Below are positions 7,218 through 14,573 of a stretch of 16,064 bases of DNA, piece after piece. Position 1 is the stretch's first letter; the number at the start of each line of letters is the position of its first letter. A model generated the notes under the pieces. It was not told where the DNA came from and searched no databases. It was given only the letters and a program-made list of their open reading frames with translations. Source of the DNA: a bacterium (GTDB taxonomy: Bacteria > Bacteroidota > Bacteroidia > Bacteroidales > Muribaculaceae); assembly GCA_004563195.1 (NCBI GenBank), contig SFTJ01000065.1, positions 1 through 16,064 of the forward strand. Direction: 5' to 3'. The position numbers and the translations under genes are program-made.

Positions 7218-7453
7218 GCTCAAGTCGAGCTTCACCAAATGGCAACATATATGTTTGCTTTTCTCCTTATTGAAAACGCTTTAGTCACCAATGCCCCATC
7301 ACCCTTCATCGCAATAAAAGTGGAAAAAGAAAATGATATTGAAAAAATAATTTCTCAGTCAGATAGCAAAAGTGAGACATCGGCTTTTGGCTTCGAGATG
7401 GAAAAGTGCAAAAATACGGTGTGGTTTCGGGGGTGAATGTCGGGGATTTTCGC
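7218..7453 (+). other. spacer between tRNA-Ala and tsaE with a doubtful 65-codon frame
   Basis: No known gene is recognisable. An ATG at 7239 opens a 65-residue frame to a TGA at 7434-7436 (starting MATYMFAFLLIENALVTNAP, later rich in Lys/Glu/Ser). A TATTTTTG box (7211-7218) lies 21 nt upstream, but it falls inside the T-run of the tRNA terminator and has no -33 partner. The peptide resembles no family I know, so I list the stretch as spacer, with a short or decayed gene as the alternative. Confidence 0.3.
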
Positions 7454-7461
7454 TATATTTG
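7454..7461 (+). promoter_or_regulatory. -7 box upstream of tsaE
   Basis: TATATTTG is a full match to TAnnTTTG, 30 nt before the ATG at 7491. No TTTG occurs at the 19-21 nt spacing; the closest is TTTC at 7425-7428, 25 nt away. Its position inside the longer open frame supports 7491 as the true start of tsaE. Confidence 0.5.
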
Positions 7462-7490
7462 CAGAACAGCGAATAATCAATACAAACAGA

Positions 7491-7925
7491 ATGGAAAAAT
7501 TGGAATTAAAAATATCGAATCTCGAAACTATCGAGCAGACAGCCGAGCAGTTTGTAGATGCAATGGGCGACTTTAGCGTGTTTGCTTTCTATGGCGAGAT
7601 GGGCGCGGGCAAAACCACGTTTATCAATGCCGTATGCCGAGTGCTTGGCGTGGAAGACGTGACCAACTCGCCCTCGTTCTCCATTATCAATGAGTATCGA
7701 AGCGAAACCACAGCCGAACTGATATATCACTTCGATTGCTATCGCCTCGAAGATGAGCGCGAAGCCGAGGATATAGGCGTGGAGGACTACTTCGAGAGCG
7801 GCGCAATATGCCTCATAGAATGGCCGGAGCGCATAGATAATCTGTTGCCCGACCACACAGTGCGTGTCGACCTCAAAGAGTGTGAGGACGGAACGCGCAG
7901 CGTAGTGCTTACCTTCCCCGAATAA
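7491..7925 (+). CDS. tsaE: tRNA threonylcarbamoyladenosine biosynthesis ATPase TsaE
   Basis: The 144-residue protein is the small ATPase that works with TsaB and TsaD to install threonylcarbamoyladenosine (t6A) at position 37 of ANN-decoding tRNAs. It shows the family motifs in order: Walker A GEMGAGKTT (35-43), the switch segment TNSPSFSIINEY, HFDCYRL around residue 83, and the C-terminal IEWPERI. Length is typical. The frame is open from an ATG at 7437, but the promoter-like TATATTTG at 7454 and the usual family N-terminus favour 7491. It lies 8 nt before the biotin ligase gene, so the two are probably cotranscribed. Confidence 0.93.
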   Translation: MEKLELKISNLETIEQTAEQFVDAMGDFSVFAFYGEMGAGKTTFINAVCRVLGVEDVTNSPSFSIINEYRSETTAELIYHFDCYRLEDEREAEDIGVEDYFESGAICLIEWPERIDNLLPDHTVRVDLKECEDGTRSVVLTFPE

Positions 7926-7933
7926 TTGCCGAT

Positions 7934-8671
7934 ATGCCTCGCTATATTTTAGTACGCGAAACGGCGTCGACCAACAGCTACACCACGCGAATGGCGGCGA
8001 TGTTACCCTCGGGGACAGTGATTCACACGCCGCGGCAGACGGCGGGACGCGGTCAGCGCGGCAACTCCTGGGAGATGGAGCCCGATAAGAACCTTGCGTT
8101 CTCCTATCTGCTCAAAAATCCCGCTGTGGCACCTGCCGAGCAGTTCTACATCAGTGAGGCAGCCTCGCTGGCCGTGGTGGATGCGCTGAGCGATATATTG
8201 CCCGGGGTGACCGTAAAATGGCCAAACGACATATATTACGGCGACCGAAAATTGGCGGGAATGCTTATAGAACACTCGCTCACAAGCACAAAAATAAGCC
8301 AAACCATAATAGGGATAGGCTTGAATGTGAATCAGCAAAAGTTTATCAGCGATGCTCCCAATCCGGTGAGCCTTAGCCAGATAACCGGCCGAGAGCACGA
8401 CTTGACCGAGCTGCTGCACGCAATATGCAATCGCATAGAGGAGTATACGGCATTCGAGCGCTACGATGCTGAAGCCTTTGCGGCGCTTCACAGCCGATAT
8501 ATGGCGCATCTCTATCGCCATGATGGCGCCATGCATCCCTTTGCCTTGCCCGGTGGCGAGCAGATAGAAGCCTCGATAGCCGATGTGCATCGCGATGGCA
8601 TACTCACGCTGCGCCATGCCGATGGCACGATGCACGATTATGCCTTCAAAGAAGTGGCATTTGTGATATGA
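7934..8671 (+). CDS. birA: biotin-[acetyl-CoA-carboxylase] ligase, monofunctional
   Basis: This 245-residue enzyme activates biotin with ATP and attaches it to the lysine of biotin carboxyl carrier domains. The catalytic core is clear: the adenylate loop GRGQRGNSW (38-46, family GRGRxGRxW), KWPNDI (95-100) followed by RKLAGMLIE, and IGIGLNVNQQ. A short C-terminal SH3-like domain ends in LRHADGTMHDYAFKEV. There is no N-terminal helix-turn-helix, so unlike E. coli BirA it should not repress biotin genes. In Bacteroidales the expected substrates are acetyl-CoA carboxylase and the biotin carrier of propionate or oxaloacetate metabolism (inference). It starts 8 nt after tsaE. Confidence 0.92.
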   Translation: MPRYILVRETASTNSYTTRMAAMLPSGTVIHTPRQTAGRGQRGNSWEMEPDKNLAFSYLLKNPAVAPAEQFYISEAASLAVVDALSDILPGVTVKWPNDIYYGDRKLAGMLIEHSLTSTKISQTIIGIGLNVNQQKFISDAPNPVSLSQITGREHDLTELLHAICNRIEEYTAFERYDAEAFAALHSRYMAHLYRHDGAMHPFALPGGEQIEASIADVHRDGILTLRHADGTMHDYAFKEVAFVI

Positions 8672-8680
8672 CCCTATAGC

Positions 8681-8709
8681 GCACCTTGCTCCCCGGCGGA
8701 GCAAAATGC
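8681..8709. other. hairpin between birA and the LOG-family gene
   Basis: TTGCTCC (8686-8692) and GGAGCAA (8698-8704) form a perfect 7-bp stem around CCGGC, with an outer GCA/TGC clamp (8681-8683 with 8707-8709) across a 2x2 internal loop. No T-run follows, so it may be an mRNA processing or stabilising hairpin, or a weak terminator separating tsaE-birA from the next two genes. Confidence 0.4.
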
Positions 8710-8772
8710 GAGATAATATGCAAGCAAAGTGAAATATCTAACAGATTTTTTATCAGAAAGGAGAACTTGAAA

Positions 8773-9324
8773 ATGAATGTAGTAGTGTACTGTTCGTCGC
8801 AAGAAAATCTTGGAGAGGACTATGAAATGATGGCTCAAGCCGTTGGCACATGGATAGGCAGCCATGGCTACACATTGGTTTATGGCGGCGTAAAGTCGGG
8901 GTTGATGCGCACCGTGTCGCATGCGGTGAGTGCAGCCGGCGGCAAGGTGGTGGGCGTGGTGCCCGAGAATTTTGCCCATCGCACCGATGCCGTGTGCGAC
9001 GAGGTGATAAAGTGTAGCAATCTGAGCGATCGAAAGAGCATAATGATAGCTCGCGGCGACATTTTTATATGCCTTCCGGGCGGAATTGGCACTATAGATG
9101 AATGGATTTCAACAATTTCTCAGCAAATAGTGTTGGGAATTGAAAATAAAAATCCTATATTTGCGATTAACTATCACGGAATGTACGATGCGCTTATAGA
9201 GCAATTGCGAAACACAACACAATCGGAGTTCTCGCGAGGCAAGCGCATCGATTGCACCCATATAGCGAGCGATAAAGACAATCTAATTAATAAATTAAAT
9301 GATTATATATCATCAGCATTATGA
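8773..9324 (+). CDS. LOG-family (TIGR00730) nucleotide 5'-monophosphate phosphoribohydrolase-like protein
   Basis: This 183-residue Rossmann-fold protein belongs to the LOG ('Lonely Guy') family, whose characterised members hydrolyse the N-glycosidic bond of (modified) AMP, releasing base and ribose 5-phosphate. Visible motifs are MNVVVYCSSQENLGEDYE, YGGVKSGLM (where many LOG proteins have YGGGxxGLMG), GGKVVGVVPENF, and the catalytic loop LPGGIGTIDEW (family PGGxGTxxE). The start at 8773 is set by AAAGGAG at 8757-8763, 9 nt upstream; the longer frame from 8686 would begin inside a hairpin. The physiological substrate in bacteria is usually unknown. The stop overlaps the next start by 4 nt (ATGA at 9321), so the two are translationally coupled. 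Confidence 0.88.
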   Translation: MNVVVYCSSQENLGEDYEMMAQAVGTWIGSHGYTLVYGGVKSGLMRTVSHAVSAAGGKVVGVVPENFAHRTDAVCDEVIKCSNLSDRKSIMIARGDIFICLPGGIGTIDEWISTISQQIVLGIENKNPIFAINYHGMYDALIEQLRNTTQSEFSRGKRIDCTHIASDKDNLINKLNDYISSAL

Positions 9325-9866
9325 AAAGCCCAGTTTATACCATGACAGGCGACCAAGGTCGCACATCGCTTGTAGGCGGCACCCGCGTGAGCAAATGTGA
9401 TCCACGCATCGAGGCCTACGGAACAGTTGACGAGCTAAACTCGCAAATCGGTATGCTTGCTGTAGGCAGCAAGGAACACTATCCCGAAATCTACGATTTG
9501 CTCTTGATGATACAGAACAAGTTGTTTAACATCGGTGCATATTTGGCTACAGAAAATGCCAAGCAGGCACTTGGTATCGAAGACGAAGATGTGGAGGCTA
9601 TAGAGCGCATTATCGACATTCTGTATGAGAAGGTGCCACGATTCACCAATTTTGTGCTGCCCGGCGGCTCTAAGTATAGTGCCCAAGCCGACATTTGCCG
9701 CACAGTGGCTCGCCGTGCCGAGCGTCGCATAGTGTCGCTTGCCGACAATGCTCCGGTTAATCCCGATGTGCTGCGTTTCATCAATCGCATCAGCGACTTG
9801 TTCTTTGTGCTTTCGCGCTACAACAACATCACCACCGGCACCGAAGAGGTGTTCTGGGAAAAGTAA
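9321..9866 (+). CDS. PduO-type corrinoid (cob(I)alamin) adenosyltransferase
   Basis: This 181-residue cytoplasmic enzyme transfers the adenosyl group of ATP to cob(I)alamin, making adenosylcobalamin. The family motifs are intact: the ATP-binding N-terminus YTMTGDQGRTSLVGG (6-20), RVSKCDPRIEAYGTVDELNS (22-41), LPGGSKYSAQADICRTVARR with AERR, and FINRISDLFFVLSRYNN near the C-terminus. In Bacteroidales the main customer is methylmalonyl-CoA mutase of the succinate-propionate route, so sitting two genes from the biotin ligase may be meaningful. It overlaps the LOG-family gene by 4 nt and converges on porX, with a long hairpin between them. Confidence 0.93.
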   Translation: MKSPVYTMTGDQGRTSLVGGTRVSKCDPRIEAYGTVDELNSQIGMLAVGSKEHYPEIYDLLLMIQNKLFNIGAYLATENAKQALGIEDEDVEAIERIIDILYEKVPRFTNFVLPGGSKYSAQADICRTVARRAERRIVSLADNAPVNPDVLRFINRISDLFFVLSRYNNITTGTEEVFWEK

Positions 9867-9893
9867 TCGCTCAGGGGCAAAGCTACAATATAT

Positions 9894-9932
9894 CGCGAGC
9901 GCCGCTTAGCTATGTGCTGAGCGGCGCTCGTG
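9894..9932. terminator. long hairpin between convergent genes
   Basis: GAGCGCCGCTTAGC (9897-9910) pairs with GCTGAGCGGCGCTC (9916-9929) over 14 bp with one G-U wobble and a 5-nt loop. Three more pairs (one a wobble) extend the stem outward. It is the only strong structure in the 78-nt gap between the adenosyltransferase and porX stops. Neither side has a clear T-run, so it may stop both transcripts by structure or mark their 3' ends. Confidence 0.6.
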
Positions 9933-9944
9933 TGAGTTATGGGT

Positions 9945-11492
9945 TTATTGCTTGGCGGAGAGTGTTACCACCGGCACAAGCATCTCTTCCATCGATATTC
10001 CACCGTGCTGAAAGGTGTCGGTGTAGTATTGAGCGTAGTAGTTATAGTTGTTGGGATAGGCAAAGAAATCATGGTCGCAAGCGAAGATATAGGTAGAAGA
10101 GATATTTGGCGAGGGCAGACCGAATGTGAGCGGTTTTTTTATCTCATACACCTGCTTGGGATTGTAGTTGAGCGCTTTGCCCACCTTGTAGCGAAGGTTG
10201 GTGTTGACATTTTTATCGCCTATTACCTTTATCGGGCTATCCACGCGTATGGTACCATGGTCGGTGGTAATCACCACTTTATAGCCTTTTTCGGCAATGC
10301 GTCGGAAGAGTTCGAGCGCGGCAGAGTGCTTAAACCACGATTCGGTAATGCCGCGATAAGCAGCATCGCTGTTGGCGAGTTCGCGAATCATTTTCGACTC
10401 GGTGCGGGCGTGCGACAGCATATCCACAAAGTTGAGCACCACCACATTGAGGTCGAACTGCGAGAGCGAATTAAACTTATTGAGCAGCGCTTCGCCGGCA
10501 GCCGAATCGTTGATTTTATTGTAAGAGAACCGGTAGTTTTTGCGGAACCGCTCGAATATTGTCTGAATGAGCGGCGATTCGTTGAGGTTCTTGCCTTCTT
10601 CTTCGTCCTCGTCGACCCAAAGGTCGGGGAACATCTTTGCTATCTGCACCGGCATCAATGCCGAGAATATGGCATTGCGTGCATATTGAGTGGCGGTGGG
10701 CAAGATGGAGGTGTAGATGGCGTCCTCCACCACATTGAAGTATTCGCTCAGCAGCGGCGACACGCTGCGCCACTGGTCGAGGCGGAAATTGTCGATTACT
10801 ATGAAGAACACCTTGTCGCCTTGGTCGAGCAGAGGAAATATCTTGGTTTTGAAGAGTTCGTGGCTCATGAGCGGATGGCGCTCGGTGGTGACCCAAGTCT
10901 CGTAGTTGCGTTTCACAAATTTGGCGAAAGCCTTGTTAGCCTCGGTTTTCTGCATTTTGAGCAGCTCCTCCATATTGGTTTCGGCGCTCGAGAGGGTAAG
11001 TTCCCATCGCACGAGCGTGTTGTAGATTTCATACCAATCGTCGATCGATGTGGCATTATTGATGAGCGACGAAATGTTTTGGAATTGCTGCTGATAGAGC
11101 GAAGTGGCTTGCTGCGACACTATGGCGCCGCTGTGCAGATTTTTCTTTATTGAAAGGAGAATCTGATTGGGGTTGACGGGCTTGATGAGGTAGTCGGCTA
11201 TCTTGTTGCCTATGGCTTGGTTCATGATATTCTCCTCCTCGCTTTTGGTAATCATTATCACAGGCACATTGGGGTGAGCAATTTTTATCTGCGACAGAGT
11301 TTCGAGACCGCTAATGCCCGGCATGTTTTCGTCGAGGATAATCAGGTCGAAAGCCGATGAGGCGGCGGCGTCGAGGGCATCGCGTCCGTTCGACACGGTT
11401 ACCACTTCATAGCCTTTGGCGCGAAGAAACAATATGTGGGGCTTCAGCAAATCTATTTCGTCGTCAGCCCATAAGATAACTCCTTGATTCAT
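9945..11492 (-). CDS. porX: PorX: T9SS response regulator with PglZ phosphatase-superfamily domain
   Basis: The 515-residue product has PorX architecture. An N-terminal receiver domain shows the acidic pair D10/D11, phospho-acceptor D54 (IILDENMPG), T82 and K104 (YLIKP). A helical linker follows (about 120-200), then a PglZ/alkaline-phosphatase-superfamily domain. Candidate metal and catalytic residues are D234 (FIVIDNFRLDQW), the Thr of ILPTATQYARN (266-268), D357/H361 (VDMLSHAR), D411/H412 (TTDHGT) and H496 (QHGGISMEEM). In P. gingivalis, PorX acts with the histidine kinase PorY to control type IX secretion, and PorX proteins are reported as zinc-dependent oligonucleotide phosphodiesterases. 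I start at 11492 (MNQGVILWADDE); the frame extends 18 codons further but would put a tail before the receiver strand. It lies 63 nt downstream of the porW-like gene on the same strand. Confidence 0.92.
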   Translation of the reverse strand: MNQGVILWADDEIDLLKPHILFLRAKGYEVVTVSNGRDALDAAASSAFDLIILDENMPGISGLETLSQIKIAHPNVPVIMITKSEEENIMNQAIGNKIADYLIKPVNPNQILLSIKKNLHSGAIVSQQATSLYQQQFQNISSLINNATSIDDWYEIYNTLVRWELTLSSAETNMEELLKMQKTEANKAFAKFVKRNYETWVTTERHPLMSHELFKTKIFPLLDQGDKVFFIVIDNFRLDQWRSVSPLLSEYFNVVEDAIYTSILPTATQYARNAIFSALMPVQIAKMFPDLWVDEDEEEGKNLNESPLIQTIFERFRKNYRFSYNKINDSAAGEALLNKFNSLSQFDLNVVVLNFVDMLSHARTESKMIRELANSDAAYRGITESWFKHSAALELFRRIAEKGYKVVITTDHGTIRVDSPIKVIGDKNVNTNLRYKVGKALNYNPKQVYEIKKPLTFGLPSPNISSTYIFACDHDFFAYPNNYNYYAQYYTDTFQHGGISMEEMLVPVVTLSAKQ

Positions 11493-11555
11493 ATTTTGTA
11501 AAAAATAATTACTAATAGTGGTTTGAAAAAATAACTGCTGTGCCATGAGCGCATG

Positions 11556-14351
11556 TTACGGCGCTTTGGCCTCCACATTCTCGGTGTTGAGTTGCTCTTG
11601 ATAGAGGAAATATTCCTCGAGCGAGCGGCCCTCGTTGATGAGGATATTGAAGTTGTCGACGCTGATGAGCACCACGCGCACCGATTTGGGCAGTTTCTGC
11701 ATCATTTCGCTTTCTTCGAATATGGTGCGGTAGTGCACGAGTTCGTCGTAGTTGTTAAATCCCTTCACGGCGAGCAAACCGAGTTGTCCGAAGGTCATCT
11801 GCTCGAGGTCGAAGTCTTGCACTACGAAGGTGGTGAAGTTGTGATAAGCCACTTTGTAGAGAATGTCGTTGGCCGAGACGCTGTCGGTGGGATAGGCGAG
11901 CAGGAACACGTGCGGCTTGTTCTCGTCGTGCGTGAATGGTGTGAGTTTTTCGCTGTTGCCAATGGCGGTGCTATCCGACGAAAGGCGTGTTGCCCAAATC
12001 AAGCCGCGAGTATTGCTCGACGTGCTCTTGATAGAGCGGCCCGAGTTGAGCTGCTTGAGCATAGCCGAAGCGGTGGGAGAGATGTCGGTTTCGGGATACT
12101 GCTCGAGAAGTGTTTTGAGCGATTCCTTAAATTTCTCCTCATCGTTCTCGGTGACATAGGCGAGCGCATTGAGGAACATAAATTTAGGCATCAACTTCGA
12201 AAGCGGATAATCGGATTGCATACGCGCCAGCGCATCGTGCACCTCTTGGTTGCGATTGTTGAGATAAGCGTCGTAGGCTTGCGAGTAGGCATTTTCTTCC
12301 TCGTTGAGCATAGCTCGCAGGTTGTCGATGTAGTTAGGGTCCTGCATGGCTTTGCCGTAGTTGGAGTCGGCAAACTCGGTGATGATGAGTTGGCGATAGA
12401 TTTCGGCGTTAGCGGTGTCGCCTGTGCGCATATACAGCAAGTAGAGATTGTAGTAAGTGTCGAGGCGATACACATTGTCGGGGTATCGCGAGAGCAGAGT
12501 GCTATATTCGTTGACGGCGCTCGGGAAGTCCTCGAGTTTGTCCTTCAAGATGGTGCCCATGTTGTAGAGACCCTCCTGAATGATGCTGTGGCTATTGTTG
12601 ATTTCCTCAGGAGTTTTGGGAATCTGCTTGAGGTAGTATTCGGCATAATGCGGGTCATCGGCACGCTTGGCGGCTTCGGTATCGGTGTTTTCGGCACTTA
12701 GCGAGTCGGTGCTTTCGGTGTTTTCAGCCGATTCGGAGTCGCTGCTTTCGTTGCTTTCGGAGTCGGAAACGGCAAAAGTGCTCTTGTTGCGACGGCGCCA
12801 GTTGTCCTCAAGTTTGCGGTTACCCCAAATTTTTTGGAATTGCGTTTTGCCGGCATTTTTGGCGGCGGTGTTGTAGAAATACCACGACTTGTCGGTATTG
12901 ATATTAAATTGGTTGGGCGCGTTGAGGTTAGAGCCTGATGCATCCGAACCCAATGCGTTGGCTTGAGCCAATCGTTCGTCGCGTTCGGTAGCTTCCTGCT
13001 CCTCTTTTTCCTTCTTCTTGAGGTCCTCGATTATCTTGTTGATAATGGCATTCTGTTGCTCGGGAGTCATGCTCGAGAGACGCAGCAGTGAGTCCTGCAA
13101 AGTCACGTTTTGCGCATACACGGCGAGTTCGTCGAGCACATCGCTGCGCTTTTTGAGGAGTTTGTAGTTGGGATATTCCTCGTCGAGCAGCGGTATTGCT
13201 TCGGAGAAGCACGGTTGCGCCAAGTCGTACTGTTGGCGGGCAAAATAAATGTTGCCCAGAGTGATTTGGCTTATGGCTTTATCTATGCCGTTGCGGGTGC
13301 TTTTCTCAGCGGCGAGCACATAGTTGGCAATGGCTTGGGTGGTGTCGCGGCGCGAGAGATAGAGGTTGCCTATGGCATAGTATATTTGGTCGAGATATTC
13401 GCTGTTGCGGTCGAGGCGAGCCATACCTTTGAGTTTCTTCACCTCCCCCTTGATGTTGTCGCCGCTAAACACCGCCGACTGCTTGATGCGGGCATTGAAT
13501 TTGGTGTAATAAGTAGCACCCGAACTGCCGCCTGCTTTGGCAAAAGCTTTATAAGCAAGGTCGTTCTGCGCATTGTCGGCATAGAGTTGCCCCAAGAGGA
13601 AGTTGAGGCGCACCTTTTGAGCGCCGCTGCTGCGTCGAGCTGCCTCGCTGAGGTAGGGAGTGGCGTCGGCATATTTTTTCTGCTTGATGCAGAAGTCGGT
13701 CATGGCGAGATTATAGAGATAGATTTGCTGCTTTGAGGTGAGTTTTTCGGGCTTAACGTAGGTGAGAATATTCTCAGCCTCGGTAATCCAACCCATAGCC
13801 GTGTAGCTGAGCGCCTCCCAGAGTTTCGACTCCATCACCAGGTCGGGTTTCCATGTGAAATGGCGAGTGATATAGTGAAAAGTGGCAGCCGAACTGAGGA
13901 AATCGCCCTTCATATATTCCGCCTTGGCGAGCAAGAACCAAGCATTGTGAATGAAAGGGTTATACTCATCGCGTTTGAGCCATTCTTTCTCTTTTTCGGA
14001 GCGTTTGCCGGCTTTACGGGCAGGTTTTTTCTTGATGGAGTGCAAAGCAATGGCTTTCTGCATCTTTTCGATGGTGCGGTCGTATGAGCCGGCGGGCTTT
14101 TTGGCTTTGTCGTGAGCGAAAGCCTCGGCCGGATGCACAAAGAGACGCTTCGAATAGTCGTCCTCATAGTTCTCGGTGAGCTTTATTTGCTCATTGTAGT
14201 GCGTTTCGCCGTTGTAATACACATTGTAGCGAGTGTTAAAAGCCTGCCAAAAACGCGAGCCCGCCGTGTTCTTCTTGGTGCTGCAAGAGCATAAGAACAA
14301 CACAGCCATCATTCCCAACAAGGCTAATATGTTCAATCGCCGATTTTTCAA
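11556..14351 (-). CDS. porW: PorW/SprE-like TPR lipoprotein of the type IX secretion system
   Basis: The product (931 residues from the chosen start) is a lipoprotein with repeated TPR-like helices and the N-terminal signature of PorW/SprE: CSTKKNTAGSRFWQAFNTRY, then NVYYNGETHYNEQI. PorW/SprE is an outer membrane lipoprotein required for T9SS secretion and, in Flavobacterium, gliding. The lipobox is LCSC (lipidated Cys23). TPR-type helices fill most of the N-terminal half. A Ser/Glu/Asn-rich low-complexity linker follows (about 12670-12780 in DNA), then more TPRs and a conserved C-terminal domain (PHVFLLAYPTDSVSANDILY, ending near SLEEYFLYQEQLN). Start choice: the only upstream ATG (14420) adds 23 aromatic residues before the signal peptide, whereas TTG at 14351 gives KNRRLNILALLGMMAVLFLC, a normal lipoprotein leader. 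If ATG is used, the protein has 954 residues. Probably cotranscribed with porX. Confidence 0.85.
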   Translation of the reverse strand: MKNRRLNILALLGMMAVLFLCSCSTKKNTAGSRFWQAFNTRYNVYYNGETHYNEQIKLTENYEDDYSKRLFVHPAEAFAHDKAKKPAGSYDRTIEKMQKAIALHSIKKKPARKAGKRSEKEKEWLKRDEYNPFIHNAWFLLAKAEYMKGDFLSSAATFHYITRHFTWKPDLVMESKLWEALSYTAMGWITEAENILTYVKPEKLTSKQQIYLYNLAMTDFCIKQKKYADATPYLSEAARRSSGAQKVRLNFLLGQLYADNAQNDLAYKAFAKAGGSSGATYYTKFNARIKQSAVFSGDNIKGEVKKLKGMARLDRNSEYLDQIYYAIGNLYLSRRDTTQAIANYVLAAEKSTRNGIDKAISQITLGNIYFARQQYDLAQPCFSEAIPLLDEEYPNYKLLKKRSDVLDELAVYAQNVTLQDSLLRLSSMTPEQQNAIINKIIEDLKKKEKEEQEATERDERLAQANALGSDASGSNLNAPNQFNINTDKSWYFYNTAAKNAGKTQFQKIWGNRKLEDNWRRRNKSTFAVSDSESNESSDSESAENTESTDSLSAENTDTEAAKRADDPHYAEYYLKQIPKTPEEINNSHSIIQEGLYNMGTILKDKLEDFPSAVNEYSTLLSRYPDNVYRLDTYYNLYLLYMRTGDTANAEIYRQLIITEFADSNYGKAMQDPNYIDNLRAMLNEEENAYSQAYDAYLNNRNQEVHDALARMQSDYPLSKLMPKFMFLNALAYVTENDEEKFKESLKTLLEQYPETDISPTASAMLKQLNSGRSIKSTSSNTRGLIWATRLSSDSTAIGNSEKLTPFTHDENKPHVFLLAYPTDSVSANDILYKVAYHNFTTFVVQDFDLEQMTFGQLGLLAVKGFNNYDELVHYRTIFEESEMMQKLPKSVRVVLISVDNFNILINEGRSLEEYFLYQEQLNTENVEAKAP

Positions 14352-14479
14352 ATAATTATATATCCAATGTATTATTAAATAATAACGCAAAATGCCGTCT
14401 GATATTATGCCAAGAACCATTTATTTTGCCCTATGAGCACGATGTGGCACGGCTTGCTTGCAATATTGTGCAATTGCGA

Positions 14480-14542
14480 TGTCCGTTTCAATTGGCATTT
14501 TGTCCGCTTAAAGTACATAATTGTCCGTTTCGCGCCAAATAT
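14480..14542 (+). repeat. three direct repeats with exact 21-bp period
   Basis: TGTCCGTTT, TGTCCGCTT and TGTCCGTTT begin at 14480, 14501 and 14522. The TGTCCG core is invariant, position 7 is T or C, and the remaining 12 nt of each unit diverge. That pattern suggests protein binding sites, not a slipped microsatellite. A 21-bp phase places all three on one DNA face and is the spacing of direct half-sites used by AraC-type proteins (as at E. coli araI). The last unit ends on the base before the -33 box of the promoter at 14543. Confidence 0.75.
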
Positions 14543-14573
14543 TTTGTTTTCTGATTTAGATGCTCTAAATTTG
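14543..14573 (+). promoter_or_regulatory. consensus Bacteroidetes promoter with no identifiable gene
   Basis: TTTG (14543-14546), 19 nt, then TAAATTTG (14566-14573) matches the TTTG-N19-21-TAnnTTTG consensus at every fixed base. Transcription would start near 14580 and run rightward. The first plausible coding start on that strand is about 420 nt away (14999 or 15011). Confidence 0.65.
14554..14570. promoter_or_regulatory. palindrome overlapping the -7 box, candidate operator
   Basis: ATTTAGA-TGC-TCTAAAT is a perfect 7-3-7 inverted repeat lying between the -33 and -7 boxes and covering most of the latter. A dimeric repressor bound here would block the promoter. Short AT-rich palindromes also occur by chance. 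Confidence 0.35.

Noticed and set aside
7239..7436. 65-codon frame after the tRNA terminator, with a TATTTTTG box upstream
   Set aside because: The box lies in the terminator T-run, there is no -33 element, and the peptide resembles no known family; kept only as a remark on the spacer.
9939..11153. 404-codon open frame on the plus strand through the porX region
   Set aside because: It is exactly antisense to porX, is His/Glu/Val-rich with no domain or motif, and arises from the codon bias of the opposite strand.
11553..12701. 382-codon open frame on the plus strand through the porW-like gene
   Set aside because: Antisense shadow of porW; low-complexity Val/Glu/His composition and no recognisable domain.
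14480..14542. The 21-bp repeats as a CRISPR array or plasmid iterons
   Set aside because: Only 9 nt per unit are conserved, there are no spacer-length gaps or Cas genes, and no replication gene or origin features are nearby; a promoter-proximal binding array fits better.
14536..14543. CAAATATT as the -7 box of porW on the minus strand
   Set aside because: It reads AATATTTG on the minus strand (one mismatch to TAnnTTTG), no TTTG lies at the proper spacing, and it sits about 115-185 nt from the possible starts; the porW promoter remains unassigned.
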